A DNA stretch of 64,000 nt, taken from assembly GCA_947165425.1 (NCBI GenBank), contig CAMVAJ010000002.1, positions 1 through 64,000 on the forward strand, in the 5' to 3' direction. Positions 7,759 to 16,272 of the stretch are shown piece by piece (the first letter of the stretch is position 1; each line of letters starts with the position of its first letter). The DNA is from an uncultured Clostridia bacterium. Lineage in GTDB: Bacteria; Bacillota; Clostridia; Christensenellales; Aristaeellaceae. Below the pieces are notes generated by a model. That model did no database searches and had not been told where the DNA came from. It saw only the letters and a program-made list of their open reading frames with translations. Position numbers and translations under genes: made by a program.

Positions 7759-8997
7759 ATGGAGCGGCAGATCCTGGTGGTGGGCGGCGGCGCGGCGGGC
7801 ATGATGGCGGCCTGTGCCGCGGCGGAGGCCGGCGCGGCGGTGACACTGCTGGAGCGGAACGAGAAGCTCGGCAAGAAGATCTATATCACCGGGAAAGGCC
7901 GCTGCAACGTGACCAACGACTGCACGCTGGAGGAGTTCCTGCGCGAGGTGCCGCACAATCCCCGCTTTCTCTACAGCGCGCTGAGCGCCTTCACGCCCCA
8001 GGACATGATGGCCTTTCTGGAGGCCAACGGCTGCCCCGTGACGGTGCAGCGCGGGCGGCGGGTCTTCCCGGCGAGCGAGAAGGCCAGCGACGTGACCCGC
8101 GCCCTGGCCCGCGCGATGGAGCGCGGCGGGGTGCGCGTTCGGCTGAACGCCCGGGTGTCGGCCCTTCTCCTGGAGGAGAACGGGGCTGTCTGTACGGGGG
8201 CCCGGCTGGAGAGCGGCGAGACGCTGCGCGCGGACGCGGTCATCCTCTGTACCGGCGGCCTCTCCGCGCCGCTGACCGGCTCCACCGGGGACGGCTACCG
8301 CCTCGCGGAGGCGAGCGGGCATCTGGTCCACCCCGGCATCGCGAGCCTGACCGCCGTGGAGACGGCGGAGAGCTGGACGACGGAGCTGCAGGGCCTGTCC
8401 CTCAAAAACGTCGTGCTGACGCTGACGCGGGGGAAGAAAACCCTCTACCAGGAGCAGGGAGAGCTGCTCTTCACCCATTTCGGTATCTCCGGCCCGCTGA
8501 CGCTGGAGATGAGCTGCCACCTGCCGGAGTCCTTCGAGGACTGCGCGCTGGCGCTGAACCTGAAGCCGGCGCTGACCCCGGAGCAGCTGGACGCCCGGCT
8601 GCAGCGGGAGCTGGCCGCCGCGCCGCGCAGGCATCTCTCGAGCGTCATGCCCGCGCTCCTGCCCGCCCGGCTGGCCGCCATGTTCCCGGCGCTGTGCGGG
8701 CTGGACGGGGAGACGGTCTGCGCGCAGGTGACGCGGCCCCAGCGGCAGAGGCTGGCCGAGGGGCTGCAGCGCCTGCCGATCACGATCCGGCGCAGAAGGC
8801 CCATCGCGGAGGCGGTCGTGACCCGCGGCGGCGTGGATGTCCGGGCGGTCAGCGCCGCGACCATGGCGTCCCGGACCGTGGCGGGGCTCTACTTCGCAGG
8901 CGAGCTGCTGGACGTGGACGCCCACACGGGCGGCTATAATCTGCAGATCGCCTTCGCCACCGGCCGCCTCGCGGGGCGCAGCGCGGCGGAGCGCTGA
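7759..8997 (+). CDS. BaiN/HI0933-family NAD(P)/FAD-dependent oxidoreductase
   Basis: A 412-residue flavoprotein. It starts ILVVGGGAAGMMAACAAAEAG (FAD-binding Rossmann motif), contains GKKIYITGKGRCNVTN, and ends AGELLDVDAHTGGYNLQIAFATG, the signature of the HI0933/aminoacetone-oxidase-like family that includes BaiN. The substrate is not known; relatives reduce steroid double bonds or are uncharacterised. The ATG at 7759 with GGAGGAG upstream is preferred over the GTG at 7729 that overlaps the rpiR stop. Likely cotranscribed with rpiR. Confidence 0.88.
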   Translation: MERQILVVGGGAAGMMAACAAAEAGAAVTLLERNEKLGKKIYITGKGRCNVTNDCTLEEFLREVPHNPRFLYSALSAFTPQDMMAFLEANGCPVTVQRGRRVFPASEKASDVTRALARAMERGGVRVRLNARVSALLLEENGAVCTGARLESGETLRADAVILCTGGLSAPLTGSTGDGYRLAEASGHLVHPGIASLTAVETAESWTTELQGLSLKNVVLTLTRGKKTLYQEQGELLFTHFGISGPLTLEMSCHLPESFEDCALALNLKPALTPEQLDARLQRELAAAPRRHLSSVMPALLPARLAAMFPALCGLDGETVCAQVTRPQRQRLAEGLQRLPITIRRRRPIAEAVVTRGGVDVRAVSAATMASRTVAGLYFAGELLDVDAHTGGYNLQIAFATGRLAGRSAAER

Positions 8998-9038
8998 ACA
9001 CCGGCGGCAAGGAAAGACAAGAGATAAAGAAGGAAGCG

Positions 9039-10046
9039 TTGAACCCTGTGAATTATATTGTCATGGATCTGGAGTGGAATCAGCCGATCAACCACCAGAA
9101 CCGCGTCTACCGGGAGTACGGCGACCGGCTGATTTTCGAGATGATCCAGATCGGCGCCTGCAAGCTGGACGGGGAGATGAACCTGCTGGAGACCATCTCG
9201 CTGCCCATCCACCCGACCTGCTATCAGCGGATTCATCCCCGCATCGCGCGCATGACCCACCTGGGCGAGGAGGAGCTGGCCGACGCGCCCCTGTTCCAGG
9301 AGGCGATGGACCGCTTCGTCGCCTGGTGCGAGCAGGAGGGCGAGGCGTACACGCTCCTGACCTGGGGGAGCGACGACGTGAGCGTGCTGCAGCAGAACCT
9401 CGACTTTTTCAACAGCCATCCCAAGCTGCCGCCGGTGTGCGATATCCAGCACCTCTTCTCGGATGTCCACAAGCTGCAGAACCGGATCGGCCTTCAGCCG
9501 GCCATGGAGATGATGGGGATCGAGGCGGAGGAGGGGCGCGACTTCCACAACGCGGAGAACGACGCCTACTACACGGCCCTGGTCTTCCGCACGGTGCCGA
9601 ACCCGGCGGACGCGCTGAAATACCCCCGGGAGCCGAAGCAGCTGATCCACCCGGACGCGGGGATCCCCGGCAAGCCGAAGGGCGAGAACTTCGCCTCCGT
9701 GAAGGAGGCGCTGCGCAGCGAGGCCGCGCAGAAGCCTAAGTGCCCGGTGTGCGGGAAGGCGATCCAGCTGGAGGAGGCCGGCTACGTGCCCCAGACCGCG
9801 GACAAGTACATCGGCCTGGCCAAGTGCGGCCGGCACGGCACGGCGCTGGTGCGGCTCCGCCTGCGGGCGGGGGCGGGCGGCAAGGTGCAGCTCTGGGTCA
9901 GCACCGCCAAGGCGACGCCCCCGAATGTCGCCTATGTGCACACGAAGCAGTTTCAGCTGCAGCAGCGGCGGGCCGCGGGCTACCGCTTCAACGCCGAGGA
10001 GGCGCTGCGGAACGCAGAGCGCTCCAGCGTGCCTTTCGAGGATTAA
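9039..10046 (+). CDS. DEDDh-type 3'-5' exonuclease with C-terminal zinc-ribbon-like segment
   Basis: An exonuclease of the RNase T/KapD-like group. The acidic residues are visible: VMDLEWN near the start (Exo I), SDDVSVLQQNL (Exo II) and HNAENDAYYTALVF (Exo III with the DEDDh histidine). About 120 further residues contain CPVCGKAIQLEEAGYVPQT and a third Cys (KCGRHG), a possible zinc ribbon. The start is TTG at 9039 with AGGAAG close upstream; GTG 9048 is an alternative. It may act on RNA or DNA ends; the substrate is not determined. Gaps of 41 bp upstream and 22 bp downstream suggest an operon with its neighbours. Confidence 0.85.
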   Translation: MNPVNYIVMDLEWNQPINHQNRVYREYGDRLIFEMIQIGACKLDGEMNLLETISLPIHPTCYQRIHPRIARMTHLGEEELADAPLFQEAMDRFVAWCEQEGEAYTLLTWGSDDVSVLQQNLDFFNSHPKLPPVCDIQHLFSDVHKLQNRIGLQPAMEMMGIEAEEGRDFHNAENDAYYTALVFRTVPNPADALKYPREPKQLIHPDAGIPGKPKGENFASVKEALRSEAAQKPKCPVCGKAIQLEEAGYVPQTADKYIGLAKCGRHGTALVRLRLRAGAGGKVQLWVSTAKATPPNVAYVHTKQFQLQQRRAAGYRFNAEEALRNAERSSVPFED

Positions 10047-10068
10047 TCACGGGCAGAGGAGATCATTC

Positions 10069-11175
10069 ATGGTTTTCAGGAATCATATCGGACGTATGCT
10101 GGCCCTGCTGCTGGCGGTGACCCTGGTGCTTGCGGCGGGCTCCGCCGCGGCGGAGGGGAGGAGACGGACGCGGCTGGTGGTCTCCACGCCGAAGCCGCAG
10201 ACCACGCCCGGCCCGGAGGACGACGAGGAGCTGCCCTCCCTGCAGGACGTGGAGGGCGGCGGGCTGGGCGCGCTGCAGAGCATCTTCGGCGGCAACGGCT
10301 ACGCTACCAGCACCTTCCAGGCGACGGACACCTCGGCCATGCCGGTGGTGATCGACCGGGTCAACCGGCCCTATGAGTACCGGAACTTTGAGTTCGCCAG
10401 CGGTACGGAGCTGCTCAAGGTGGTCTATCCGCCGATCTACGACTGCGACGCGGCGCTGATCATGTGCGGCGGGCACAATGTCCTGATCGACTGCGGCGAC
10501 GCGGCGCAGTCCTACTCCGTGGTGGATATGCTCAGCCGGCTGCGGGTGAAGCGGCTGGACGCCATCATCATCTCCCATCCGCACCACGACCACACGGACG
10601 GCTTCCCCGTGATCGCGGCCAACGTGAAGGTGGGCGCGGTCTATTCCAACTACGGCGTGGACTTCAACAGCCACACCCAGGATCTCTACCGCTGGGCGGC
10701 GGAGGCGGGCGTGCCGGTCAAGCTCTACGGGGACGGGGAGGTGTTCTCCGTCGGCAGCGCCTCGCTGAAAACCTATCTGCGCGTGGGGCTCAACGGCTCC
10801 ACCAGCGGCTCCGCGGTCAACAACGCCTCCGCGGTGATGCTCCTGCGCTGGAAGGGCCGCACGATGCTCTTCACCGGCGATATCGAGCCCACCGGCCAGG
10901 TGCAGCTTGTGGGCAACGTGGCGGCGGGCGCGCTCAAGGCGGATATTCTGAAGTACCCGCACCACGGCGTGAACCCCGTGGAGCCGGTCTTCATGGACGC
11001 GGTTAAGCCCAAGCTGTCTATCATCACCAACAAGGACCGCAACAAGCCGGCCCAGGAGGGCCTGACCTGGCGCGGCTGGCCCTTCATCAACACCCGCTAC
11101 GGCGGCGTGGTCTGCCAGACGGACGGGAACTGCTGGCTGGTGGACCGCCTGATCGACAACTGGCGGATCGACTGA
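10069..11175 (+). CDS. Secreted metallo-beta-lactamase-fold hydrolase (ComEC C-terminal-like)
   Basis: A 368-residue exported protein. A Sec signal peptide (MLALLLAVTLVLAAGSAAA) is followed by a low-complexity linker, then an MBL-fold domain with HPHHDH (His170, His172, Asp174, His175) inside IIISHPHHDHTDGFPVI, and FTGDIEP and YPHHG further on. This matches the soluble ComEC/Rec2-like MBL proteins, which cleave phosphodiesters. Without the ComEC membrane channel, an extracellular nuclease or phosphodiesterase role is inferred only. The ORF track start at 9925 is rejected because it overlaps the exonuclease; the ATG at 10069 has AGAGGAG upstream. Confidence 0.85.
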   Translation: MVFRNHIGRMLALLLAVTLVLAAGSAAAEGRRRTRLVVSTPKPQTTPGPEDDEELPSLQDVEGGGLGALQSIFGGNGYATSTFQATDTSAMPVVIDRVNRPYEYRNFEFASGTELLKVVYPPIYDCDAALIMCGGHNVLIDCGDAAQSYSVVDMLSRLRVKRLDAIIISHPHHDHTDGFPVIAANVKVGAVYSNYGVDFNSHTQDLYRWAAEAGVPVKLYGDGEVFSVGSASLKTYLRVGLNGSTSGSAVNNASAVMLLRWKGRTMLFTGDIEPTGQVQLVGNVAAGALKADILKYPHHGVNPVEPVFMDAVKPKLSIITNKDRNKPAQEGLTWRGWPFINTRYGGVVCQTDGNCWLVDRLIDNWRID

Positions 11176-11191
11176 CCTTCACCGTCCATCT

Positions 11192-11220
11192 AAACCCGCT
11201 CCGGGAGGAACGGGTTTTTC
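11192..11220 (+). terminator. Terminator after the MBL-fold gene
   Basis: Stem AAACCCG / CGGGTTT with a 14-nt loop and following T tract, 16 bp after the stop codon. Confidence 0.75.
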
Positions 11221-11376
11221 AGTAGGACGGGCGTATGAATGAGTAATATTCATCCAAATACGAATGATAATATTTTATCAAACTGAAAACGGGCCGAATC
11301 CGCGAACTTTATACACAGAATAAACAAAATAATTCGCAGGCAGACACTTGAAATAATTTCCAGCATCGTTTATAAT
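11221..11376 (+). promoter_or_regulatory. AT-rich control region and strong promoter of the marR-like gene
   Basis: This stretch is far more AT-rich than the rest of the window. It carries a near-consensus promoter, TTGAAA (11348-11353), 17 bp, TATAAT (11371-11376). Further upstream are the related words AATATTCAT and GAATGATAATATT in opposite orientation (about 11244-11276), a candidate operator. Confidence 0.7.
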
Positions 11377-11412
11377 TTAGTTGGAGATTAAGCTTGGGGA
11401 GGAGGGCGTGAT

Positions 11413-11886
11413 ATGGCAAGATCATGGCACGATGATTTGTCTGTCATGGAAGAACTGACAGAGGCCATGCTGGACGCCATGTCCATGTTCCCGAAACGGA
11501 TTGTTCGAGTCGAAGAGCTCGTACACACGTTTCAAATGCCCCTCTCGCAGATCCAGATCCTGAATCTGGTGGCGAAACGTGATTTGTCGATCGGACAGAT
11601 TTCACAGAAGATGGGTATTGCGAAACCGAATGTCACCCCGCTGGTGGACGCGCTGGATGAGAGAGGCTATGTGGTCAGGATCCGCAAAGAGGGAGACCGG
11701 CGGATCGTCTATGTACACATACAGCCGGAGGGCGAGGCGTGTCTGCGGGAGATCCGCGGTGTGATCGGCCGTCAGATCATGGAATGGCCGTCCGCCGTGA
11801 CACGGAATGAAGCCCAGAAGATGAGCGCGAGCCTCGCCTCCATCTGCCGGATTATGGCGCTGGTGGATGAGGATGAGGAGGGCTGA
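11413..11886 (+). CDS. MarR-family transcriptional regulator
   Basis: A 157-residue winged-helix regulator. The recognition region reads LSIGQISQKMGIAKPNVTPLVDALDERGYVVRIRKEGDRRIVYVHIQPEG, including the DxRxxxV/I wing pattern of MarR proteins. It has its own strong promoter, an AGGAGGG ribosome site and its own terminator, so it is monocistronic. No efflux or detoxification gene is adjacent. Such isolated MarR genes are often autoregulated; the ligand is unknown. Codon use looks less GC-biased than in its neighbours. Confidence 0.88.
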   Translation: MARSWHDDLSVMEELTEAMLDAMSMFPKRIVRVEELVHTFQMPLSQIQILNLVAKRDLSIGQISQKMGIAKPNVTPLVDALDERGYVVRIRKEGDRRIVYVHIQPEGEACLREIRGVIGRQIMEWPSAVTRNEAQKMSASLASICRIMALVDEDEEG

Positions 11887-11904
11887 CGGGCTCTGATGGC
11901 CGGG

Positions 11905-11946
11905 CTGCACGAAAAAACTGCCGCGAGCGGCAGTTTTTTCGTGCAG
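11905..11946. terminator. Bidirectional terminator after marR
   Basis: Perfect inverted repeat with 20-bp arms and a 2-nt centre (left arm CTGCACGAAAAAACTGCCGC). The inner CTGCCGC stem has a T6 tract on either side, so it can also end the long minus-strand train finishing at 12057. Confidence 0.9.
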
Positions 11947-11972
11947 ATCATGGCCAGATGACCGGCCCTTCC

Positions 11973-12029
11973 ACCGCCGCCCCGCGGAGGGCGGCGGTCC
12001 CCCTCCCCAGCAAGCTGGGGAGGTTTTTT
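11973..12029 (+). repeat. Double-hairpin intergenic element
   Basis: Two adjacent hairpins: ACCGCCGCCC-(6)-GGGCGGCGGT (11973-11998) and CCTCCCCAGC-AA-GCTGGGGAGG (12002-12023) followed by TTTTTT. The second could be a plus-strand terminator, but an efficient one already lies 30 bp upstream, and the minus-strand gene has no T tract after it. The layout resembles dispersed palindromic units of high-GC Clostridia. Confidence 0.55.
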
Positions 12030-12056
12030 AGATGCGGTGCTCTGGGCGCTGACGGC

Positions 12057-13469
12057 TCAGGAGACGATCTCCCGGGCGACCGCGATGCCGGTGGCGCTGG
12101 CCTGCATGAGGCCGCGGGTGATGCCCGCGCCGTCGCCGATGGCGTAGAGGCCCTGGATGGCGGTCATGAAGCGGTTGTCGGTCAGCACGCGGGAGGAGTA
12201 GAACTTCACCTCCACGCCGTAGAGCAGGGTGTTTTTGCTGTACAGGCCCGGGGCCAGGTGGTCAAAGGCGCGCAGCGCCTCGACGATGCTGGTCAGATGC
12301 CGGGAGGGGAGCACGAAGGAGAGGTCGCCGGGCACGGCGGTGGTCAGGGTCGGGATGGTCGTGCTCTTGGCCAGCCGCTCCCGCGTCGTCCGGCGGCCCT
12401 TGAGCAGGTCGCCCAGGCGCTGGACCATGATGGGCCCGCCGGTGAGCATGTTGGCCAGCTGGGCCACGTACTGGCCGTACTCGATGGGCTGGTCGAAGGG
12501 CTCGGTGAAGCGGGTGGAGACCAGCATCGCGAAGTTGGTGTTGCCCGTCCGCAGGGACGCGTCCTCGTAGCTGTGGCCGTTGACCACCGCCAGGCCGGAC
12601 TCGTAGTGCTCCTCGGAGACCACGCCGCCTGGGTTCATGCAGAAGGTGCGCACCTTGTTCTCGTAGGTGTCGGCGTAGTAGATCAGCTTGGCCTCGTAGA
12701 GGTGGCGGGTCAGGTGGTCCATGATGGCGTTGGGCACCTCGACGCGCACGCCGATGTCCACCTCGTTGTTCTGGGTGCGCAGGCCGAGCCGCTCCGCCTG
12801 CTTGGCCAGCCACTCCGCGCCGCCGCGCCCGGGGGCGGCCACGACGTTGGAGGTGAGGACGGTGAAGGGCTCCTGGCCGCGGGTCTGCAGCCGGACGCCC
12901 TCGACCTTCCCCTCCGAGACGAGGATATCGGTGGCGGTGGTCAGCTCGAGGAAGATCGTCTGCGTCTGGCCGACGAGGGCGTCGTGCATGCCGCCGAGGA
13001 CCTTCATCGCGTTCTCGGTCCCGAGGTGGCGCACCGGGCAGGGGACCAGCCGGATGTTGTAGCGGCTGGCCTCATAGGCGATCTCGTCCACCTTCCGGTC
13101 GTCCAGACCGTGGACGGTCTCCGGCGCGCCGAAGCGGCAGTAGAGCTCGTCCGCGTGGCCGATCAGCTCCATCGCCTTGCGGTGGCCCACATACTCGGAG
13201 ATGTGGCCGCCCACCTCGTCGGAGAGGGAGAGCTTGCCGTCGGAGAAGGCGCCCGCGCCGGCCCAGCCGTGGACGATGCCGCAGGGGTCGCAGTGGACGC
13301 ACTTGCCGGTGACGCGGGCGGGGCAGGTGCGGTGGGCGATGGCCCGGCCGCTGTCCACGATGAGGACGCGGCTGTTGGGCTTCAGGGCGGTCATCTCCAG
13401 GGCGGTGAAAATGCCGGCCGGGCCGGCGCCGATGATGACCGCGTCAAAACGCTGTCTGTCGAGATTCAT
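12057..13469 (-). CDS. Uncharacterised FAD-dependent dehydrogenase (COG2509 type)
   Basis: A 470-residue flavoprotein with an N-terminal dinucleotide fold (VIIGAGPAGIFTALEM), a cysteine-rich CVHCDPCGIVHGWAGAGAFSDGKL segment and a C-terminal GDGAGITRGLMQASATGIAVAREI end, as in the widespread COG2509 family. The reaction is not established. It is the last gene of the minus-strand train; its start lies 3 bp after the P-loop kinase stop, indicating cotranscription. Confidence 0.88.
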   Translation of the reverse strand: MNLDRQRFDAVIIGAGPAGIFTALEMTALKPNSRVLIVDSGRAIAHRTCPARVTGKCVHCDPCGIVHGWAGAGAFSDGKLSLSDEVGGHISEYVGHRKAMELIGHADELYCRFGAPETVHGLDDRKVDEIAYEASRYNIRLVPCPVRHLGTENAMKVLGGMHDALVGQTQTIFLELTTATDILVSEGKVEGVRLQTRGQEPFTVLTSNVVAAPGRGGAEWLAKQAERLGLRTQNNEVDIGVRVEVPNAIMDHLTRHLYEAKLIYYADTYENKVRTFCMNPGGVVSEEHYESGLAVVNGHSYEDASLRTGNTNFAMLVSTRFTEPFDQPIEYGQYVAQLANMLTGGPIMVQRLGDLLKGRRTTRERLAKSTTIPTLTTAVPGDLSFVLPSRHLTSIVEALRAFDHLAPGLYSKNTLLYGVEVKFYSSRVLTDNRFMTAIQGLYAIGDGAGITRGLMQASATGIAVAREIVS

Positions 13470-13472
13470 GGC

Positions 13473-13982
13473 TTACTCCAGTTCGTTTGTGTTTTCGCTG
13501 CGGATAATCAGAAGACCGGGGAGCTCCTCCGCCGTCGGGGGCTCGAAGAGCTGTTCGCATTTCTCGAAGAGCCCGTCGTCCACCAGATAGTCCGAGGGAG
13601 CCTCGCGGGCGAGGACGGCGGCGTTGCGCCGGGCGATGCGGCGGCGGCGCTCCGCCTCGGGCGGGTCGAGCCAGATCCAGCGGGTGTCGATCCCCGCGAA
13701 GGCTTCCGTCGCCTGCGCCCGGTTCGCGCGCGTCCACATGCCGGTGTCGAAAATCACGTTTTGGCCCAGGGCGGTCAGCGCGCGGGCGTCCTCGCGCAGC
13801 AGCGCGAAAACCCGCTCGCTGTACTGCTCGTGCAGGGGGCCGCAGCCCTCGGGGAAGAGCGCGCGCATCCAGCGGTCCGCGGAGAGGGTGAAGCAGGCCG
13901 GCAGCGTCCTGGCGTAGGTACTCTTGCCGCTGGCGAGCTTGCCGATGAGGATATAGAGCGTCCCTCTGCCCGCGGCGCTCAT
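13473..13982 (-). CDS. AAA_33-type P-loop kinase-like protein
   Basis: 169 residues with a Walker A motif IGKLASGKST at the N-terminus, LSADRWMRALFP, and NVIFDTGMWTRANRAQA, as in small nucleotide or sugar kinase-like and zeta-like P-loop proteins. The ORF track gives a 469-residue frame, but the upstream part is the shadow of degV. The ATG at 13982 overlaps the degV stop by 4 bp (ATGA), implying translational coupling. The substrate is unknown. The C-terminus contains RRIARRN and LFEPPTAEELPGL. Confidence 0.8.
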   Translation of the reverse strand: MSAAGRGTLYILIGKLASGKSTYARTLPACFTLSADRWMRALFPEGCGPLHEQYSERVFALLREDARALTALGQNVIFDTGMWTRANRAQATEAFAGIDTRWIWLDPPEAERRRRIARRNAAVLAREAPSDYLVDDGLFEKCEQLFEPPTAEELPGLLIIRSENTNELE

Positions 13983-14857
13983 GCGCGGCGGCCGTTGCAG
14001 AAGTAGAACACCGCCAGCAGGCCGGGGCCGGTGTGGGCACCGATGACCATGCCCAGATAGGTGATGGTGATCTTCTTCACCTCCGGGTGCTTGGCCAGGA
14101 TCCCCTGGCGGACGAACTCGGCGTCCGCCTGGCAGTCCGCGTGGAGAATGTTGATCTCGTCGCAGGGGGTGTCCATCAGGTCGAGGTCGCCGTTGACGCC
14201 CTCGAGGATGGTGTTCAGGGCGGCCTTGCGCCCGCGGGCCTTCTTCAGCACGTCGAGGGTGCCCGCGTCGGGGACGTAGAGCACGGGCTTGATGGAGAGC
14301 AGGGTGCCGACCAGGGCGGCGGCGTTGGAGACGCGCCCGCCGGCCTTGAGGTATTTGAGGTCGTCTACCGTGAAGCGGTGGGCCACCTTCAGCTTGTGGG
14401 CCTCGCCCCAGGCGATCACCTCGTCCAGGCTCATGCCGGCCTCCATCTTCTCCACCATGCGCTTGACGAAGATGCCCAGGCCGCCGGAGATGCAGCGGGT
14501 GTCCATGACCTCCAGCCGCTGATTCGGGAACTCGGCCCGGACCTGCTCGGCGGCCCGCTGGGAGCTGTCGTAGGAGGTGGACATTTTGACGGACATGTCC
14601 AGCAGCAGCACGTCCTTGCCGGTTTCCATCAGGGAGCGGAAGAATTCCACATACGAGTACTCCGGGATGGCGGCGGTTTTCAGCATCGCGCCGTTGCGCA
14701 TGGCGGTGAAGGCGGCCTGGCGGGATTCGTCCAGGCAGTCGTCCTCGTGCACCTCGCCGTTCATGGTGAAGGAGTAGCAGATGTAGGGAATGTGGTGCTC
14801 CTGCAGGTAATCCCTGGAAAGGTCGGCGGTGGAGGAAGTGGCGATGATGTAGGACAT
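13979..14857 (-). CDS. DegV-family fatty-acid-binding protein
   Basis: A 292-residue DegV protein. DegV proteins bind fatty acids; several serve as the FakB subunit that presents fatty acids to the kinase FakA. Typical features are IIATSSTADLSRDYL at the start, LLLDMSVKMSTSYDSSQ, VMDTRCISGGLGIFV and LKYLKAGGRVSNAAALVGTLLSIKPVL. No fakA lies nearby. The first part of the family signature (EGD-like) is replaced by ECSFTMNGE-like sequence, as in many Clostridia. It is coupled to the downstream P-loop gene by a 4-bp overlap. Confidence 0.92.
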   Translation of the reverse strand: MSYIIATSSTADLSRDYLQEHHIPYICYSFTMNGEVHEDDCLDESRQAAFTAMRNGAMLKTAAIPEYSYVEFFRSLMETGKDVLLLDMSVKMSTSYDSSQRAAEQVRAEFPNQRLEVMDTRCISGGLGIFVKRMVEKMEAGMSLDEVIAWGEAHKLKVAHRFTVDDLKYLKAGGRVSNAAALVGTLLSIKPVLYVPDAGTLDVLKKARGRKAALNTILEGVNGDLDLMDTPCDEINILHADCQADAEFVRQGILAKHPEVKKITITYLGMVIGAHTGPGLLAVFYFCNGRRA

Positions 14858-14906
14858 GGGAATCGACTCCTTTCAGATTCAAACGTGGGGACGGAACATC
14901 CCGGGT

Positions 14907-15494
14907 TCAATTCACATAGAGCTTGAGCGGGCTGAGAAAGGCGGCGGCGCTTGACGCGTCCGCCCCGTCGGTCTCGGCCCAGTAGAGGCCCTCCTGGCTC
15001 TGGGCGTGCACGCGGACGCGGCCGCCGCGGGTCATGGCGACCGCCCGCAGCCCGCTGAGCGTCGGCGGCTGGACGGCGCAGAGGTGCCAGCCCGCGCGGG
15101 GGAGCAGCGCCTCGGCGCGCCGGGGATAGACGGAGACCGCGGTGACCTCCGCGCCTGAGGACAGACGGTAGACCAGCGTCATCACCCGCGCGAGGCCGCC
15201 CTCGAAGGCGGTGTCCGCGCTGGTGCAGGAGACGAGCTGCCAGTTCTCGTCCATGGCGGCGAGCACCGGGACGGGGAAGCGGTGGATCAGCTCCGGCAGG
15301 TCGTCGGCGGTGGCGGCCATCAGCGGGGGCGAGGCGGTCAGCAGCGGCTGGTCCGGGTCGGAGGCGGCCTCCTCCGGGCGGGGCGTTCCGACCGCCACGG
15401 CCAGCAGGAAGAGCGCGGCGGCCACAAGCACGGCCGCCCATTTGGCGAGCCCGGCGAGCAGACGCAGCGGGAGCGGCTTCGGTTTGGCGGACAC
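14907..15494 (-). CDS. Small membrane-anchored protein, unknown
   Basis: A 195-residue protein not recognised as a known family. It has a cationic N-terminus, one transmembrane segment (about 17-36, WAAVLVAAALFLLAVAVG) and an Asp/Pro-rich linker, then a globular part of about 120 residues expected outside the cell. The start is GTG at 15494, 9 bp after the tcdA stop. The position between tcdA and degV does not indicate a role. Confidence 0.7.
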   Translation of the reverse strand: MSAKPKPLPLRLLAGLAKWAAVLVAAALFLLAVAVGTPRPEEAASDPDQPLLTASPPLMAATADDLPELIHRFPVPVLAAMDENWQLVSCTSADTAFEGGLARVMTLVYRLSSGAEVTAVSVYPRRAEALLPRAGWHLCAVQPPTLSGLRAVAMTRGGRVRVHAQSQEGLYWAETDGADASSAAAFLSPLKLYVN

Positions 15495-15503
15495 CCCATC
15501 ACC

Positions 15504-16253
15504 TCATCTCTGCGCGGCGGCACGGGCGGCTTCCCGCTCGGCGCGGGTGAGATCCTTGACGACCTCGCCCGCGATGATCAGGCCGACCACGCTCGGCACG
15601 AAGGCGGTGGAGCCGGGGGTAGAGCGCCGCGCGCCGGCGGGCTCCCGCTGGATCCCCGGGAGGGGCGTCAGCGGCGGCTCGGTGGAGTAGACCACCTTGA
15701 GATGGTCGATGCCCCTTCTCCGGCACTCGACGCGCATGACCTTGGCCAGCGGGCAGACGGAGGTCTCGTAGAGATCCGCCACCCGGAAGGCGGTCGGGTC
15801 CAGTTTGTTCCCGGCGCCCATGGAGCTGATGACCGGCACGCCGGCCTCCCGGGCGCACTGGATCAGGGCGAGCTTCCCCGCCACAGTGTCGATGGCGTCC
15901 ACCACATAGTCGTAGGCGGCGAAGTCGAATTCGTCCCGGTTCTCCGGCAGGAAGAAGGTCTGATGGGTCGTCACCCGGCAGGCGGGATTGATCTCGAGGA
16001 TCCGCGCCCGGGCGGCCTCCACCTTCGGCTGGCCGAGGGTTTGCCGCGTGGCGTGGAGCTGCCGGTTCAGGTTGGAGGGGGCGAAGACGTCGCTGTCCAC
16101 CAGGTCGAGGGCGCCGACGCCGGAGCGGGCCAGCCCCTCCACGGCATAGCCGCCCACCCCGCCGACGCCGAACACGGCGACCCGCGAGGCGGCGAGCTTC
16201 TCCATGGCGGCGGGGCCGAAGAGCATCTCCGTCCGCTCAAATGAGGATTCCAT
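15504..16253 (-). CDS. tcdA: tRNA threonylcarbamoyladenosine dehydratase
   Basis: A ThiF/MoeB-fold enzyme that activates and cyclises t6A to ct6A at position 37 of ANN-decoding tRNAs. The 249 residues begin FERTEMLFG, carry the ATP-binding loop VFGVGGVGGYAVEGLARSG, then DSDVFAPSNLNRQLHAT, DAIDTVAGKLALI and ISSMGAGNKLDPTAF, all typical of TcdA (CsdL/YgdL). It lies 19 bp after ftsK and 9 bp before the small membrane protein gene in the same train. Confidence 0.92.
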   Translation of the reverse strand: MESSFERTEMLFGPAAMEKLAASRVAVFGVGGVGGYAVEGLARSGVGALDLVDSDVFAPSNLNRQLHATRQTLGQPKVEAARARILEINPACRVTTHQTFFLPENRDEFDFAAYDYVVDAIDTVAGKLALIQCAREAGVPVISSMGAGNKLDPTAFRVADLYETSVCPLAKVMRVECRRRGIDHLKVVYSTEPPLTPLPGIQREPAGARRSTPGSTAFVPSVVGLIIAGEVVKDLTRAEREAARAAAQR

Positions 16254-16272
16254 GCAAGCATCCCTCCGTGTC

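Noticed and set aside
11958-14006. 682-residue plus-strand ORF over the flavoprotein and P-loop genes
   Set aside because: Antisense shadow of two conserved genes; no ribosome site or motif.
13473-14882. 469-residue reading of the P-loop kinase as a fusion
   Set aside because: The first two thirds lie over degV in another frame; the ATGA overlap start at 13982 gives a normal kinase-like protein.
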